DNA of 31,645 nt, from the IMG/VR virus record IMGVR_UViG_3300036846_000903, positions 1 through 31,645 of that record. The stretch is one strand, 5' to 3'. This DNA comes from a virus. The position numbers were made by a program, and so were the translations under genes. The notes under the pieces are model-generated. The model was not told where the DNA came from, ran no database searches, and saw only the letters and a program-made list of their open reading frames with translations. Position 1 is the stretch's first letter; each line of letters begins with the position of its first letter. Shown here one piece after another: positions 1 through 7,619 of this stretch.

Positions 1-127
1 CGGAAATTCCGGGCGCCGTTGAAAGGGATCGCCATGCCTGCCGGCCGACCTCGCAAATCGCCCGAACTGCACGTCGTACAGAGCGGCGGCAAGCCGCGCA
101 AGGAGGTGCGCGATCGCGAGGCGGTCA
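1..127. repeat. Terminal direct repeat, left copy (circular-assembly overlap)
   Basis: These bases are identical to 31519-31645. The repeat starts in the spacer before the small terminase and ends inside that gene, so it is not a natural-looking boundary. The length of 127 is a common maximum k-mer size in short-read assemblers, which suggests an uncollapsed overlap of a circular contig. The unique genome would be 31,518 bp. Confidence 0.95.
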
Positions 128-519
128 CGCCCAGGTCGGCGTCGATCAAGGGCGTTCCCAGCCGGTTGAATGCCGGTCAACGGGCGGTCTGGCGCGATCT
201 CGCGCGGTCTCTGCCGGCCGGCCTGGTGCAGGTGTCCGACGCCGTGCGGTTCGAGGAGCTGGTGATTGCGGTCGACGCGCAGCGCCAACTGCTCGCCGAG
301 TTCAACGCAGCCGGCCGCGGCCAGGCCTGGCGCAAGGGGCGCGGCCGCACGCCTGCCGGGATCTCGGCCTACCTGCGCGAGCTCGCCACGCTGTCCGCTC
401 GCGTGCGCGTGCTCTGCGCCGAGTTCGGCATGACGCCCCAGGCACGAACGCACGTGCAGATGCCGCGCAAGCCCGAGGCGGTCGATCCACTCGATTCTTT
501 TCTGGCGCCGAAGAAATGA
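34..519 (+). CDS. terS: Terminase small subunit (P27 family)
   Basis: A 161-residue protein that should recognise the packaging site and deliver phage DNA to the large terminase. It opens with MPAGRPRKS, a basic stretch typical of P27-type small terminases, followed by a helical body (roughly residues 45-140) containing a conserved-looking YLRELATLSARVR segment, and ends in DPLDSFL. I chose ATG at 34 because AAGGGA lies a few bases upstream; a TTG at 19 would add five residues without a better ribosome site. It lies just after the HNH gene on the circle and overlaps the next gene by ATGA. The large terminase is two genes downstream, an unusual separation. The assignment rests on composition, size and context. 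Confidence 0.85.
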   Translation: MPAGRPRKSPELHVVQSGGKPRKEVRDREAVTPRSASIKGVPSRLNAGQRAVWRDLARSLPAGLVQVSDAVRFEELVIAVDAQRQLLAEFNAAGRGQAWRKGRGRTPAGISAYLRELATLSARVRVLCAEFGMTPQARTHVQMPRKPEAVDPLDSFLAPKK

Positions 520-1418
520 ACGCAAGCCGTATCTCGCCCGAGGATGCGCAGGAGTTCACCGAGGCACTCGCGCAAAGCGTCGGGGCGTCCTGGCGCCAGA
601 TCGCGCTCGCAAAGCGCATGGGTGTGCCCAAGGCGTTGGGGTTGAGCGTCGACCAGTGGGTGACGTCCAAACTTGGCGGCTATGTGCGCATGGCTGTCGA
701 GGACCGGCGCCAGGCGGTCCAGGAACTCAAGGCGGAAGGATTGTCGAACCGCGAGGCGGCAGAGGTGCTAGGCATTGATGCACACACTGTTCGTCGAGAC
801 GTAGATGGGGCAAATGCCCCACCCACGAACGGGTTCTCCCACGAAGAGGCTTCCCCCGCTGGGGCAAATGCCCCACCTGCCGATTTGCCGCGCGAGTCGC
901 TGCCCCACGTCGCAAACAACACAGGCAACAACGAGTGGTACACGCCGCCGGAAATCATTGAGGCAGCGCGCGAAGTGATGGGCTCGATCGATGTCGACCC
1001 GGCCTCGTGCGCGACCGCGAACGAGTGGATCAGGGCGACAACATACTTCGACGCGCAAACGGACGGGCTCGTGCAGCGCTGGAACGGCAAGGTCTGGCTC
1101 AACCCGCCCTACGCCCAGCCACTTCTCACGGACTTCGTCGACGCGCTGCTCGCGAAGGTCAAGGCGCAGGAGGTCTCGCAGGCTTGCGTGCTCGTGAACA
1201 ACGCAACGGAGACCCGCTGGTTTCAGGCTCTCGGGGCCGCCAGCGTTGCTGTCTGCTTCATGGAAGGCCGCGTGCGATATATCGATGCGAGCGGCAGTCC
1301 TGCGCTGACGCCGTTGCAGGGCCAGGCCGTTGCCTATTTCGGGCTGGAGGTGCCTACCTTCTGCAAGGTATTCGCCCGTTTCGGCCTGGTCGGCATGCTG
1401 AAAAGGCCGCGGCCATGA
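516..1418 (+). CDS. Phage DNA N6-adenine methyltransferase (Dam family) with N-terminal HTH
   Basis: A 300-residue two-part protein. Residues 1-95 form a helical DNA-binding region with a resolvase-like helix-turn-helix at about 73-94 (LSNREAAEVLGIDAHTVRRD). Residues 138-290 match the phage Dam family: NNEWYTPPE at 138-146, DPAS at 161-164, and the catalytic WLNPPY at 194-199. The family transfers methyl groups from S-adenosylmethionine to adenine N6. The two halves are joined by a linker in which GANAPP occurs twice, encoded by two identical palindromic repeats. The gene starts in an ATGA overlap with terS and ends in an ATGA overlap with a putative nuclease gene. Phage Dam genes usually lie in early or accessory regions, so a place between terS and terL is odd. 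Methylation activity is well supported; the target sequence cannot be read. Confidence 0.88.
   Translation: MNASRISPEDAQEFTEALAQSVGASWRQIALAKRMGVPKALGLSVDQWVTSKLGGYVRMAVEDRRQAVQELKAEGLSNREAAEVLGIDAHTVRRDVDGANAPPTNGFSHEEASPAGANAPPADLPRESLPHVANNTGNNEWYTPPEIIEAAREVMGSIDVDPASCATANEWIRATTYFDAQTDGLVQRWNGKVWLNPPYAQPLLTDFVDALLAKVKAQEVSQACVLVNNATETRWFQALGAASVAVCFMEGRVRYIDASGSPALTPLQGQAVAYFGLEVPTFCKVFARFGLVGMLKRPRP
806..822. repeat. Palindromic repeat, copy 1
   Basis: The core GGGGCAAATGCCCC (807-820) is an inverted repeat, GGGGCA and TGCCCC around AA. The 17-base unit is repeated exactly at 860-876, 54 bp away and in the same reading frame, so both encode the GANAPP linker peptide. A third half-site (TGCCCCAC) lies near 901-909. 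Confidence 0.85.
860..876. repeat. Palindromic repeat, copy 2
   Basis: Exact second copy of the 806-822 unit, with core palindrome 861-874. It lies in the low-complexity linker between the HTH and methyltransferase halves of the enzyme. Confidence 0.85.
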
Positions 1419-2035
1419 GCTATGCGGATTGCCTCGAGACGGAAGGGAAGTCGCGCGCCATCCTCGAGCCGCTGTTTGATTTCCATTCGGGCAATCGCAT
1501 GGTCGTCCTCGAGCACTGCGCCGCCGCGGCGCAACTTCAACGCATCGCCGACCTCGCTATCGGCCGTCGTACCCATCGCGGGGCGGTCACGCTCGAACTG
1601 AAAGCAGAGGAACATTTCAGGGGGAATCTATTCATCGAGGAATTTTCGAACCTCAACATTGGATCCGCTGCGGCGCGCGACGCGCATCCTTCTCGTCTCG
1701 GCTGGGGCCTGACTTGTGGCGCCGATGTGCTCGCCTATCACTTTCTGGACAAGAACCGTCTGTATCTGGTCGGATTCCAGGCGCTCCTCGTGTATGTCTT
1801 TGGCTGCAAGCCCAATGGGCAAATTCGTGCAGGCGACTACTCGCTGCAGGCGCAGCGCAAACACCGGCAAATGAACAATACCGTCGGCCTGTTGGTCAGC
1901 GTCGCGCACTTGCAGAAGGCGCTCGGCGAACAGTTTCAATTTCTAGAGGTTGGCTCACTACTCGATGCCGAATACATCGGGCGCGCGCTAGGTGAAACCG
2001 CCGCAGAATCCCATGTCTCCGCGCGGGGACGGTGA
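1415..2035 (+). CDS. Putative PD-(D/E)XK nuclease-like protein
   Basis: A 206-residue protein without a confident named family. The middle carries a pattern expected of the PD-(D/E)XK nuclease fold: Asp46 in RIADLAIG, then Glu61-Leu-Lys63 in VTLELKAEE (D-x14-ExK), followed by NLFIEEFSN (71-79) and an alternating hydrophobic block GWGLTCGADVLAYHF (96-110) and RLYLVGF (115-121). Such folds cut DNA with a divalent metal held by the D and E. The gene overlaps the methyltransferase stop by ATGA and its end overlaps the start of terL, so all are probably co-translated. Together with the methyltransferase it looks like a compact restriction-modification-type pair, but that function is inference. It could instead act in packaging or DNA repair. 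Confidence 0.6.
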   Translation: MSYADCLETEGKSRAILEPLFDFHSGNRMVVLEHCAAAAQLQRIADLAIGRRTHRGAVTLELKAEEHFRGNLFIEEFSNLNIGSAAARDAHPSRLGWGLTCGADVLAYHFLDKNRLYLVGFQALLVYVFGCKPNGQIRAGDYSLQAQRKHRQMNNTVGLLVSVAHLQKALGEQFQFLEVGSLLDAEYIGRALGETAAESHVSARGR

Positions 2036-3725
2036 CCGCGTTACCGACTACGCCCGCGACGTCCAGGCCTGCTCGATTGTCGCCGGCCCCTACGTCCGCG
2101 CCGCCTGCGCCCGCCACCTGGCCGACCTCGAGGCTGCCGCGGCCCGCGGTCTGTACTTCGATCCGGGCCGCGCCGAGAGGGTCTTCGACTTCTTCCGCAC
2201 GATCCTGCGCCTGAACGCCGGCCAGTTCGAGGGCCAGCCCTTCGAGCTGTCCGCCTGGCAGGCCTTCGTCCTGGGCTCGATCTTCGGCTGGGTAGATGCC
2301 GACGGCGCGAGGCGCTTCCAGGTCGCCTACATCGAGACGGGCAAGGGCAACGGCAAGTCGCCGCTGGCCGCTGGTGTCGGGCTGTACATGATGATCGCGG
2401 ACCAGGAGCCGCGCGCCGAAATCTACGCCGCGGCGTCCAAGCGCGACCAGGCGATGATCCTGTTCCGCGACGCGGTGGCCATGCGCGACCAGTCGCCGGC
2501 GCTGTGCGGGCGCGTGCACAAGATGGGCGGCGACAACCCGTGGAACCTGTCGTTCGCGGGTTCCTTCTTCCGCCCGATCGCCTCCGACGACAATCAGTCC
2601 GGGCCCCGCCCGCACTGTGCGCTCGCCGACGAGCTGCACGAACACCGCGACGGGCTCGTCCTCGAGATGCTCCGAGCGGGCTTCAAGGGCCGACGCTCGC
2701 CGCTGCTGTTCATCACGACGAACGCCGGGTTCGACCGCGCGACCGTCTGCTGGGAGTACCACGAGAAGGCGCGCAAGGTGGCCGAGGGCACCCAGGAAGA
2801 CGACCGATTCTTCTCGTACGTGTGCGCCCTCGACCGCGGCGACGCGCCCTTCGACGACGAGGCGTGCTGGGCGAAGGCCAATCCGAACCTGGGCATCTCG
2901 ATTCAGCCGCGATACCTGCGCGACCAGGTCGCCGAGGCGCGCACGATGCCCTCGAAGGAGTCGCTGGTGCGCCGGCTGCACTTCTGCGAATGGACGGACG
3001 CTGCTTCTCCGTGGATCTCGGGCGAGGCCTGGCGCGGCTGCGAGGTCGAGCCCGAGGGCGAGGTGCTCGAGTGGCTGGCGCCTGCGGGCGAGCCGCTCAC
3101 GCTCGCGGTGGACCTGTCGCTCACGACCGACCTCTCGTCGCTGGCTGCGGCGTCCGACGTCTGGGCGGGCCGCATGATGCGCGTGGCCGCCGAATTCTGG
3201 ACGCCGGCCGACACACTGCGCGAGCGTGCGGACCGCGACGCGATCGACTACCCGCTCTGGGTGCGCCAGGGCTTCCTGCACGCGGTGCCGGGTTCCACGC
3301 TCGACTATCTGCCCATCGCGCAACGCATCGCCGCGATCGCCGCGCAGCGCACGGTGCGCGCGGTCGTTTTCGACCGCTACAAGATGCCGTACCTGCGCCG
3401 GGCGCTCGACGAGCTGGGGGTGTCCCTACCGTTGCTGGAACACCCGCAGACGTTCGTGCGACTCGCCTCGTCCGCGCTGTGGATGCCCGAGTCGATCAAC
3501 CAGATCGAGCGCGCCGTCCTCGAGGGCCGCGTCTCCTTCTGGCGCAACCCGGTGCTCACCTGGTGCGCCGCATCGGCCGTCGTGACGTCGGACGAGCAGG
3601 GCTCGCGCATCTTCTCCAAGCGCAAGTCGACGGGCCGCATCGATGGCCTGGTGGCCGCCACCATGGCCGTCGGGGCGCTGCGGGCGCCGACGCCTGCCTT
3701 CGACGTGGCGGCCTGGATCGGCTGA
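2013..3725 (+). CDS. terL: Terminase large subunit (HK97 type)
   Basis: A 570-residue DNA packaging motor and nuclease. The ATPase half has a Walker A-like GKGNGKS at 110-116 preceded by AYIET, and a Walker B with catalytic acid in ALADE at 203-207. The coupling region includes LLFITTNAGFDR. The nuclease half begins near LAVDLSLTTDLSSL, whose aspartates fit the RNase H-like metal site, and continues to IDGLVAATMAVG near the C-terminus. These are features of Terminase_1/HK97-type enzymes. I prefer ATG at 2013; a GTG at 1992 would add seven residues and neither has a clear ribosome site. Both overlap the end of the upstream nuclease gene. A strong hairpin follows the stop codon at once. Confidence 0.95.
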   Translation: MSPRGDGDRVTDYARDVQACSIVAGPYVRAACARHLADLEAAAARGLYFDPGRAERVFDFFRTILRLNAGQFEGQPFELSAWQAFVLGSIFGWVDADGARRFQVAYIETGKGNGKSPLAAGVGLYMMIADQEPRAEIYAAASKRDQAMILFRDAVAMRDQSPALCGRVHKMGGDNPWNLSFAGSFFRPIASDDNQSGPRPHCALADELHEHRDGLVLEMLRAGFKGRRSPLLFITTNAGFDRATVCWEYHEKARKVAEGTQEDDRFFSYVCALDRGDAPFDDEACWAKANPNLGISIQPRYLRDQVAEARTMPSKESLVRRLHFCEWTDAASPWISGEAWRGCEVEPEGEVLEWLAPAGEPLTLAVDLSLTTDLSSLAAASDVWAGRMMRVAAEFWTPADTLRERADRDAIDYPLWVRQGFLHAVPGSTLDYLPIAQRIAAIAAQRTVRAVVFDRYKMPYLRRALDELGVSLPLLEHPQTFVRLASSALWMPESINQIERAVLEGRVSFWRNPVLTWCAASAVVTSDEQGSRIFSKRKSTGRIDGLVAATMAVGALRAPTPAFDVAAWIG

Positions 3726-3782
3726 AAAACAAGCTTGCTTGTCGTCTACCAGCGACGCTGACAAGCAAGCAATATTGTTTTT
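3725..3782. terminator. Hairpin after terL: bidirectional terminator or operator
   Basis: An 11-bp perfect inverted repeat, GCTTGCTTGTC at 3733-3743 and GACAAGCAAGC at 3760-3770, surrounds a 16-base loop. It is flanked by AAAAACAA (3725-3732) and TTGTTTTT (3775-3782), which are also complementary, so either strand ends in a T-rich tail. The stretch is strikingly AT-rich for this genome. It could end terL transcription. The repeated TTGCTTGT boxes could also be the operator of the ribbon-helix-helix gene starting 16 bases further on. Confidence 0.65.
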
Positions 3783-3797
3783 GATAGACTGTCGGGC

Positions 3798-4103
3798 ATG
3801 ACGACCCGAAAGCACGTCTCCGCGCGCCTGCGCTCGATCGCCCGCGCCGCCCACGACCAGCAACCCCGCCGCGCGCACGCGGCGCCCGCCATGAACGCCA
3901 CGAAGACGCCGCCGGAGCCGCCCGTCGCCCGCCTCGAGGTGCCGGTGCAGCGCGAGGTGCGCCGCGCCTGCACGTTCCAGCTGCCCGAGTCGCTGCTCGA
4001 GGCGCTGGCCGAGGCGGCTTTCCGTGAATCCCGGGCGCGGCGCTCGCGGGTGACGCAGGTCGAGATCCTCGAGCGTGCGCTGCGGGCCGAGCTCGGGATC
4101 TAG
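3798..4103 (+). CDS. Ribbon-helix-helix (CopG/ParD-like) DNA-binding protein
   Basis: A 101-residue protein with a basic, disordered N-terminal half (MTTRKHVSARLRS onward). The C-terminal segment from about residue 54 has the shape of a ribbon-helix-helix domain: a short strand ACTFQLPESLL, a helix LEALAEAAFRES, a turn with RRSRVTQ, and a second helix VEILERALRAEL. Such proteins bind operators as dimers and often repress their own gene. The symmetric TTGCTTGT boxes just upstream are a natural candidate site. No toxin gene is adjacent, so an antitoxin role is unsupported. It stands alone between terL and the minus-strand moron, ending 10 bases from the convergent gene. Confidence 0.7.
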   Translation: MTTRKHVSARLRSIARAAHDQQPRRAHAAPAMNATKTPPEPPVARLEVPVQREVRRACTFQLPESLLEALAEAAFRESRARRSRVTQVEILERALRAELGI

Positions 4104-4113
4104 CAGGGACGGA

Positions 4114-4353
4114 TCAGACCCCGCGGCCGCCGCTTCCTTGCAGCAACTGCTTGCCTCGCGGCGAGTACAGCGGGATGAGGTGGCCGCCGCATTCGCGGCA
4201 GACCTTGCGGCGCGCGCTGATGCGCCAGCAGGAATAGATCAAGCCCGGCACGAGGAAGCAGCACCAGAGAATCAGCTCGATGATGATGGAGCCCGGGGTA
4301 AAGCTCTTCGGCGTGCTCGTGCTGCCGCACTGGGTGCAGATGGTGGAAGACAT
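4114..4353 (-). CDS. Small zinc-ribbon membrane protein (moron)
   Basis: A 79-residue protein read against the structural genes. It has CTQC at residues 6-9, one hydrophobic segment at about 22-43 (SIIIELILWCCFLVPGLIYSCW), and CREC at 52-55. Two CxxC knuckles bracketing a membrane segment resemble the split zinc ribbon of LITAF-like proteins, in which the two halves meet at the membrane face. It follows the secreted-protein gene at 4362-4718 by 8 bases, so the two probably form one leftward transcript. The place, strand and independence from virion genes fit a lysogenic-conversion gene expressed from the prophage. The exact job is unknown. Confidence 0.72.
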   Translation of the reverse strand: MSSTICTQCGSTSTPKSFTPGSIIIELILWCCFLVPGLIYSCWRISARRKVCRECGGHLIPLYSPRGKQLLQGSGGRGV

Positions 4354-4361
4354 TCGGCGTC

Positions 4362-4718
4362 TCAGTTCATCTTGAATTGGCCCCAGGAGAACCGCCCGAC
4401 GGCCTTGCCGGTTCGATAGTCCAGGACGTCGAAGCTGATGGCCTTGTCGGCGCCCACCATCAAGAAGCAGTTCACGGTTCGCACGAAGTTTTCCTTCGCG
4501 TCGAAGGGCATGTTGAAGAACGTCGGTCCAACGACGACTTTGGGCTCCCTGCCGGGCTTCCAGTCCAGGTCGTAGAGCACATCGAGTTTCTGGGCCTGCT
4601 TCAGCTTGGTCCGGCATCCTTCGAAACGGGCGTTTTCATCCGCAGACACGGCGTGTGCAGCGGTGGCCGTGCCGAGGGCCATGAAGACGAAAACGATGAA
4701 GCGGCGAAGAGAGGTCAT
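4362..4718 (-). CDS. Secreted protein of unknown function (moron)
   Basis: A 118-residue protein starting MTSLRRFIVFVFMALG, a classic signal peptide with a likely cleavage after AHA (residues 21-23). The mature part of about 95 residues contains two cysteines (FEGCRTK and VNCFLMVG), which could form a disulfide, and strands such as PKVVVGPTFFNM and ISFDVLDYRTGKAVGRF. I do not recognise the family. It is the first gene of a two-gene leftward unit inserted between packaging and capsid genes. It probably acts in the host periplasm during lysogeny. The ribosome site is weak for the ATG at 4718. Confidence 0.72.
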   Translation of the reverse strand: MTSLRRFIVFVFMALGTATAAHAVSADENARFEGCRTKLKQAQKLDVLYDLDWKPGREPKVVVGPTFFNMPFDAKENFVRTVNCFLMVGADKAISFDVLDYRTGKAVGRFSWGQFKMN

Positions 4719-4770
4719 GCGTCTAATATCGGCCGCAGGACGCCTCCATTAAGAGCGCGCAGGGCGAAAT

Positions 4771-4800
4771 TTGACACGTACGGTTCACCTGGCGAACAAT
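4771..4800 (+). promoter_or_regulatory. Candidate promoter for the head genes
   Basis: A perfect TTGACA (4771-4776), an 18-base spacer and AACAAT (4795-4800, four of six matches to TATAAT) face the capsid gene. This is the only close consensus -35 I saw between the hairpin at 3725-3782 and the capsid gene. It would restart late transcription after that hairpin and the opposing moron genes. The rest of 4719-4924 holds no supported gene. Confidence 0.5.
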
Positions 4801-4924
4801 GCGCGCCAGATGACGACCCGCATCCGCCCACCTCCGGGCGTGCGTCGATCGCTTCCACCGGCTCCCCCCGAGCAACGGCCCACCGGCTCGCCCCCTCCCG
4901 CGACGCTTCCCGCGTCGCCCCCGG

Positions 4925-7042
4925 GTGCCGGCCGTGGCCGACCGTAGCACCGTTCCGGACCTCGTCCACGTTGAAAAACGCGGCGGCCCCGCCGTCGCTT
5001 CGACGCCGGGCGCCGTCGACACGAACGCGATCCGCTTTCGCGTCAGCAACGAGGACGTCGACGCCTTCGGCGACATCGTCGTCCAGGCCGGGCTGACCTT
5101 TCCGCCGACGCTGCCCGCCGTCGCCGACCATTCCCCCTCGCTCGAGGCGAGCGTCGGCGAGTGGCGCTCGGTCGAGCGCGCGGGCCCCGAGACCTTCGCC
5201 ACGCTGCGCCTGCTGCCCGCGGGCGTCTCGCGCATGGCCGACCTCGTGCGCGCGCTGCATCAAGGCGGCTATCCGCTCGCGAGCTCGGTGCATTTCGACA
5301 TCCAGCGCGCCGACATCGAGCCGCTCATGCGCACCGATGCCAACGGCCACAAGACCCGCACGGGCTCGCGCTACCTGCGCGGCCTCGTGCGCGAGGTCTC
5401 GATCACGCAATTTCCCGCGAACCCGGCGGCCGTGGCCGTCGCGCGTTCGCTGGGATTCAACGACGCCGAGGTGGCCGCGCTGTCGCGCCCCGAGCCCGCC
5501 CCGGCGTCCATCGCTCGCACCTCTGCGGTTGCCGGTGCGCCTGCCTCTCGAGGCCTCCCCATGGACTTTTCCGAACAGATCGCGGCCGCGCAGGCCGCCC
5601 ACGAGGCCGCGCAGGCGGCGCTGGCCACCGCCGGCACGAATTTCGAGCACGACGCGAGCGAGGCGAACTTGGCCGCCGTGCAGCGTGCCACGACCGAGGT
5701 CGACCAGGTCAGCGAGCGCCTGGTGATCCTGCGCAATGCGCAAACCGCGGCCGCGCGCCGGGCCGCCGCCGCGCCGGCGCCCGCGCCGGCCGCGCCCGTG
5801 ACCGCGGTCTCGCGCGCGGTGGCCACCGTCGCCGGCACGCCGCCGGCCTCGCCAGCGATCATCGCGCACCGCACGACGGCCGCCGACATGGAGCCCCGCG
5901 GGACGCGTCTCGCGCGCCTCATCATGGCCGCGGGTGTCGCGCGCTCGCGGCGAATCTCGGTCGAGCAGGCCGTCGTCGAGCAACTCCCGAACGATGCCGA
6001 GATGATCCGCATCGCGCGCTCGGCGGCCAACGTCGCCGACACGACGACCGCCGGCTGGGCGGCCGAGCTCGTGCGCACCGAGATTCGCGCGATGCTCGAC
6101 TCGACGCAGATGCCCAATTCCATCTGGCCGGCGCTCTCGGCGGCCGGCACCTCGCTCAACTTCGCCGGCGCGCACTCCGTCCTCATCCCGCAGATGAACA
6201 TCGGCACGACCGCGCTCGGCGCATGGGTCGGCGAGGGCGGGATGATCCCCGTCGTGCAGGGGACGTTCTCGTCGAAGCGCCTGTATGCCTACAAGCTCGG
6301 CGGCGTCATCCCGATCACGAAGGAGCTGCAGCGCATGAGCGATCCGGACGCGGTCGCCACGATGCGCGAGATGCTCCGGCAATACCTGTCGAACCTGCTC
6401 GACTCGTCGATGATCGACACCTCGGCCGAGATCACGGGAGTGCGGCCGGCGGGCCTGCTGAACGGCGTGGCGCCAATCACCGGCACTGCGGGCGGCGGGT
6501 ATGAAGCACTCCGCGGTGACCTGGAAGCCGTGACGAACGCCTTCACGGCCGCGGGCGTGGGCTCGCGTCCGGTGCTGCTCGTGCCACAAAGCAAGCAATT
6601 CCGGCTCAAGACGATGGTCAACGCCCTCGGGCAACTCGTCTTCCCCAACTTCGAAAACGAGGCGCTCGGCTTCCAGGTCATCCCGAGCCAGTTCGTGCCG
6701 CCCACGACGGCGATCGCGGTCGCCGCCGAGAAGTTCGCCAGCGCCATCGACCCGCTCGAGTTCGACACGAGCGAAGAGGCGACGCTGTCGATGGCCAACG
6801 CCGACGCGACCGCGCCGACGCAGGCCGGCGCCGCACCAGGCGGCGGCGCGCTCGGCACGCAGCGCCAGGTCGTCCCGGACGGCGGCATTCCCGTCTCGGG
6901 AGGCACGGGTGCCTCGACCACGGGCTATACGGCCGTGTCGATGTATCAAGCCTGGAGCGTGGCACTTCGACTCGTCATTCCGGCGAGTTATGGCGTGACC
7001 CGCGCCGGCGCCGTGCAAGAGATCACGGGGATCACGTGGTGA
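4925..7042 (+). CDS. Prohead protease fused to HK97-fold major capsid protein
   Basis: One 705-residue frame joins two normally separate proteins. Residues 35-180 match the HK97 prohead protease: FRVSNEDVDAFGDIV, His69 in AVADHS, Ser120/121 in LASSVHF, and the hallmark REVSITQFPANP at 156-167. Residues 213-275 are a helical delta-like domain (MDFSEQIAAAQAAHE onward), followed by an Ala/Pro linker. Residues 310-705 are the capsid core, with TALGAWVGEGGMIPV, AYKLGGVIPITKEL and TGVRPAGLLNG. The start appears to be GTG at 4925 or 4934, since no in-frame ATG precedes the protease motifs. An internal ATG at 5561, with GAGG about 8 bases upstream, could yield a separate capsid protein. Confidence 0.9.
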   Translation: MPAVADRSTVPDLVHVEKRGGPAVASTPGAVDTNAIRFRVSNEDVDAFGDIVVQAGLTFPPTLPAVADHSPSLEASVGEWRSVERAGPETFATLRLLPAGVSRMADLVRALHQGGYPLASSVHFDIQRADIEPLMRTDANGHKTRTGSRYLRGLVREVSITQFPANPAAVAVARSLGFNDAEVAALSRPEPAPASIARTSAVAGAPASRGLPMDFSEQIAAAQAAHEAAQAALATAGTNFEHDASEANLAAVQRATTEVDQVSERLVILRNAQTAAARRAAAAPAPAPAAPVTAVSRAVATVAGTPPASPAIIAHRTTAADMEPRGTRLARLIMAAGVARSRRISVEQAVVEQLPNDAEMIRIARSAANVADTTTAGWAAELVRTEIRAMLDSTQMPNSIWPALSAAGTSLNFAGAHSVLIPQMNIGTTALGAWVGEGGMIPVVQGTFSSKRLYAYKLGGVIPITKELQRMSDPDAVATMREMLRQYLSNLLDSSMIDTSAEITGVRPAGLLNGVAPITGTAGGGYEALRGDLEAVTNAFTAAGVGSRPVLLVPQSKQFRLKTMVNALGQLVFPNFENEALGFQVIPSQFVPPTTAIAVAAEKFASAIDPLEFDTSEEATLSMANADATAPTQAGAAPGGGALGTQRQVVPDGGIPVSGGTGASTTGYTAVSMYQAWSVALRLVIPASYGVTRAGAVQEITGITW

Positions 7043-7182
7043 TCGGCGTCGCGCTGCTCGTCATCGCGCTCGTGCTGTTCGCGCTGGCGGCGGCCGGCGT
7101 GGTTCACCAACGCGTGCAGTTCGTGCCGCTCGGCCTCGCGTTCTGGGTACTGGCGGTACTGCTTCGTGCCTGGCCGCCGTGA
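7039..7182 (+). CDS. Small membrane protein
   Basis: A 47-residue frame starting at a GTG that overlaps the capsid stop codon (GTGA). It has two hydrophobic segments, IGVALLVIALVLFALAAAG at about 2-20 and FVPLGLAFWVLAVLL at about 28-42, with a short polar turn (HQRVQ) between them. The coupling to the capsid gene and clean membrane pattern favour a real gene. I do not recognise a family. A holin-like hairpin is a possibility but unproven; a membrane role in head assembly is another. Confidence 0.55.
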   Translation: MIGVALLVIALVLFALAAAGVVHQRVQFVPLGLAFWVLAVLLRAWPP

Positions 7183-7322
7183 CGGCGGGTTATTCCTGAC
7201 GCCGCGGGAAAACAACGCAGTTGCACCGCGTCGCCTTGATCCTTCCGGCGATGGTTCCCTGGTCCTCCCTCCCTTCCCTATCTCGCCGGGGGACTTTTCT
7301 TCCCCCTCGAGGAGGGCGCGCG

Positions 7323-7619
7323 ATGGCGAAATCGATCTACATTGCCGACCCCGCAGTCGCGGCCGCCTACCACGTGGCGCAGGGCGAGTGGGCCTCGGTA
7401 CCGGACGACGAGGCCGACTGGCTCGTCGTGAACCGGCACGCCTACACGCTCGACCGCCCGGCGGGCCTGCCCGCGGCGGGGTTCGTGAACCCGCTTGCGC
7501 CGCTGCCCTTCGTGCCGTATTCGGGCGGCGAGATCGGGCCCGGCCCGTCGCCGCCTGACCCGCCAGCCGGTCGGCGCGTCCTGCGGCGCGCGCCGCCGCC
7601 GAAGGACGCGGACGAATGA
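7323..7619 (+). CDS. Hypothetical head-region protein
   Basis: A 98-residue protein of unknown function starting MAKSIYIADPAVAAAYHVA, with a proline-rich C-terminal tail (GPGPSPPDPPAGRR). I chose ATG 7323 because GAGGAGG lies about 8 bases upstream. It begins a chain of ATGA-overlapped genes running through the portal to the connector. A 140-base spacer (7183-7322) precedes it in which I see no gene. It may be a small virion or assembly factor. Confidence 0.7.
   Translation: MAKSIYIADPAVAAAYHVAQGEWASVPDDEADWLVVNRHAYTLDRPAGLPAAGFVNPLAPLPFVPYSGGEIGPGPSPPDPPAGRRVLRRAPPPKDADE

Noticed and set aside
3798-4103. Antitoxin of a toxin-antitoxin pair
   Set aside because: The RHH protein has no adjacent toxin candidate; the next gene is convergent and encodes a membrane zinc ribbon.
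4810-4947. Short Pro-rich open frame before the capsid gene
   Set aside because: It has no ribosome site or recognisable motif, and most of its sequence overlaps the leader of the fused protease-capsid gene in another frame.
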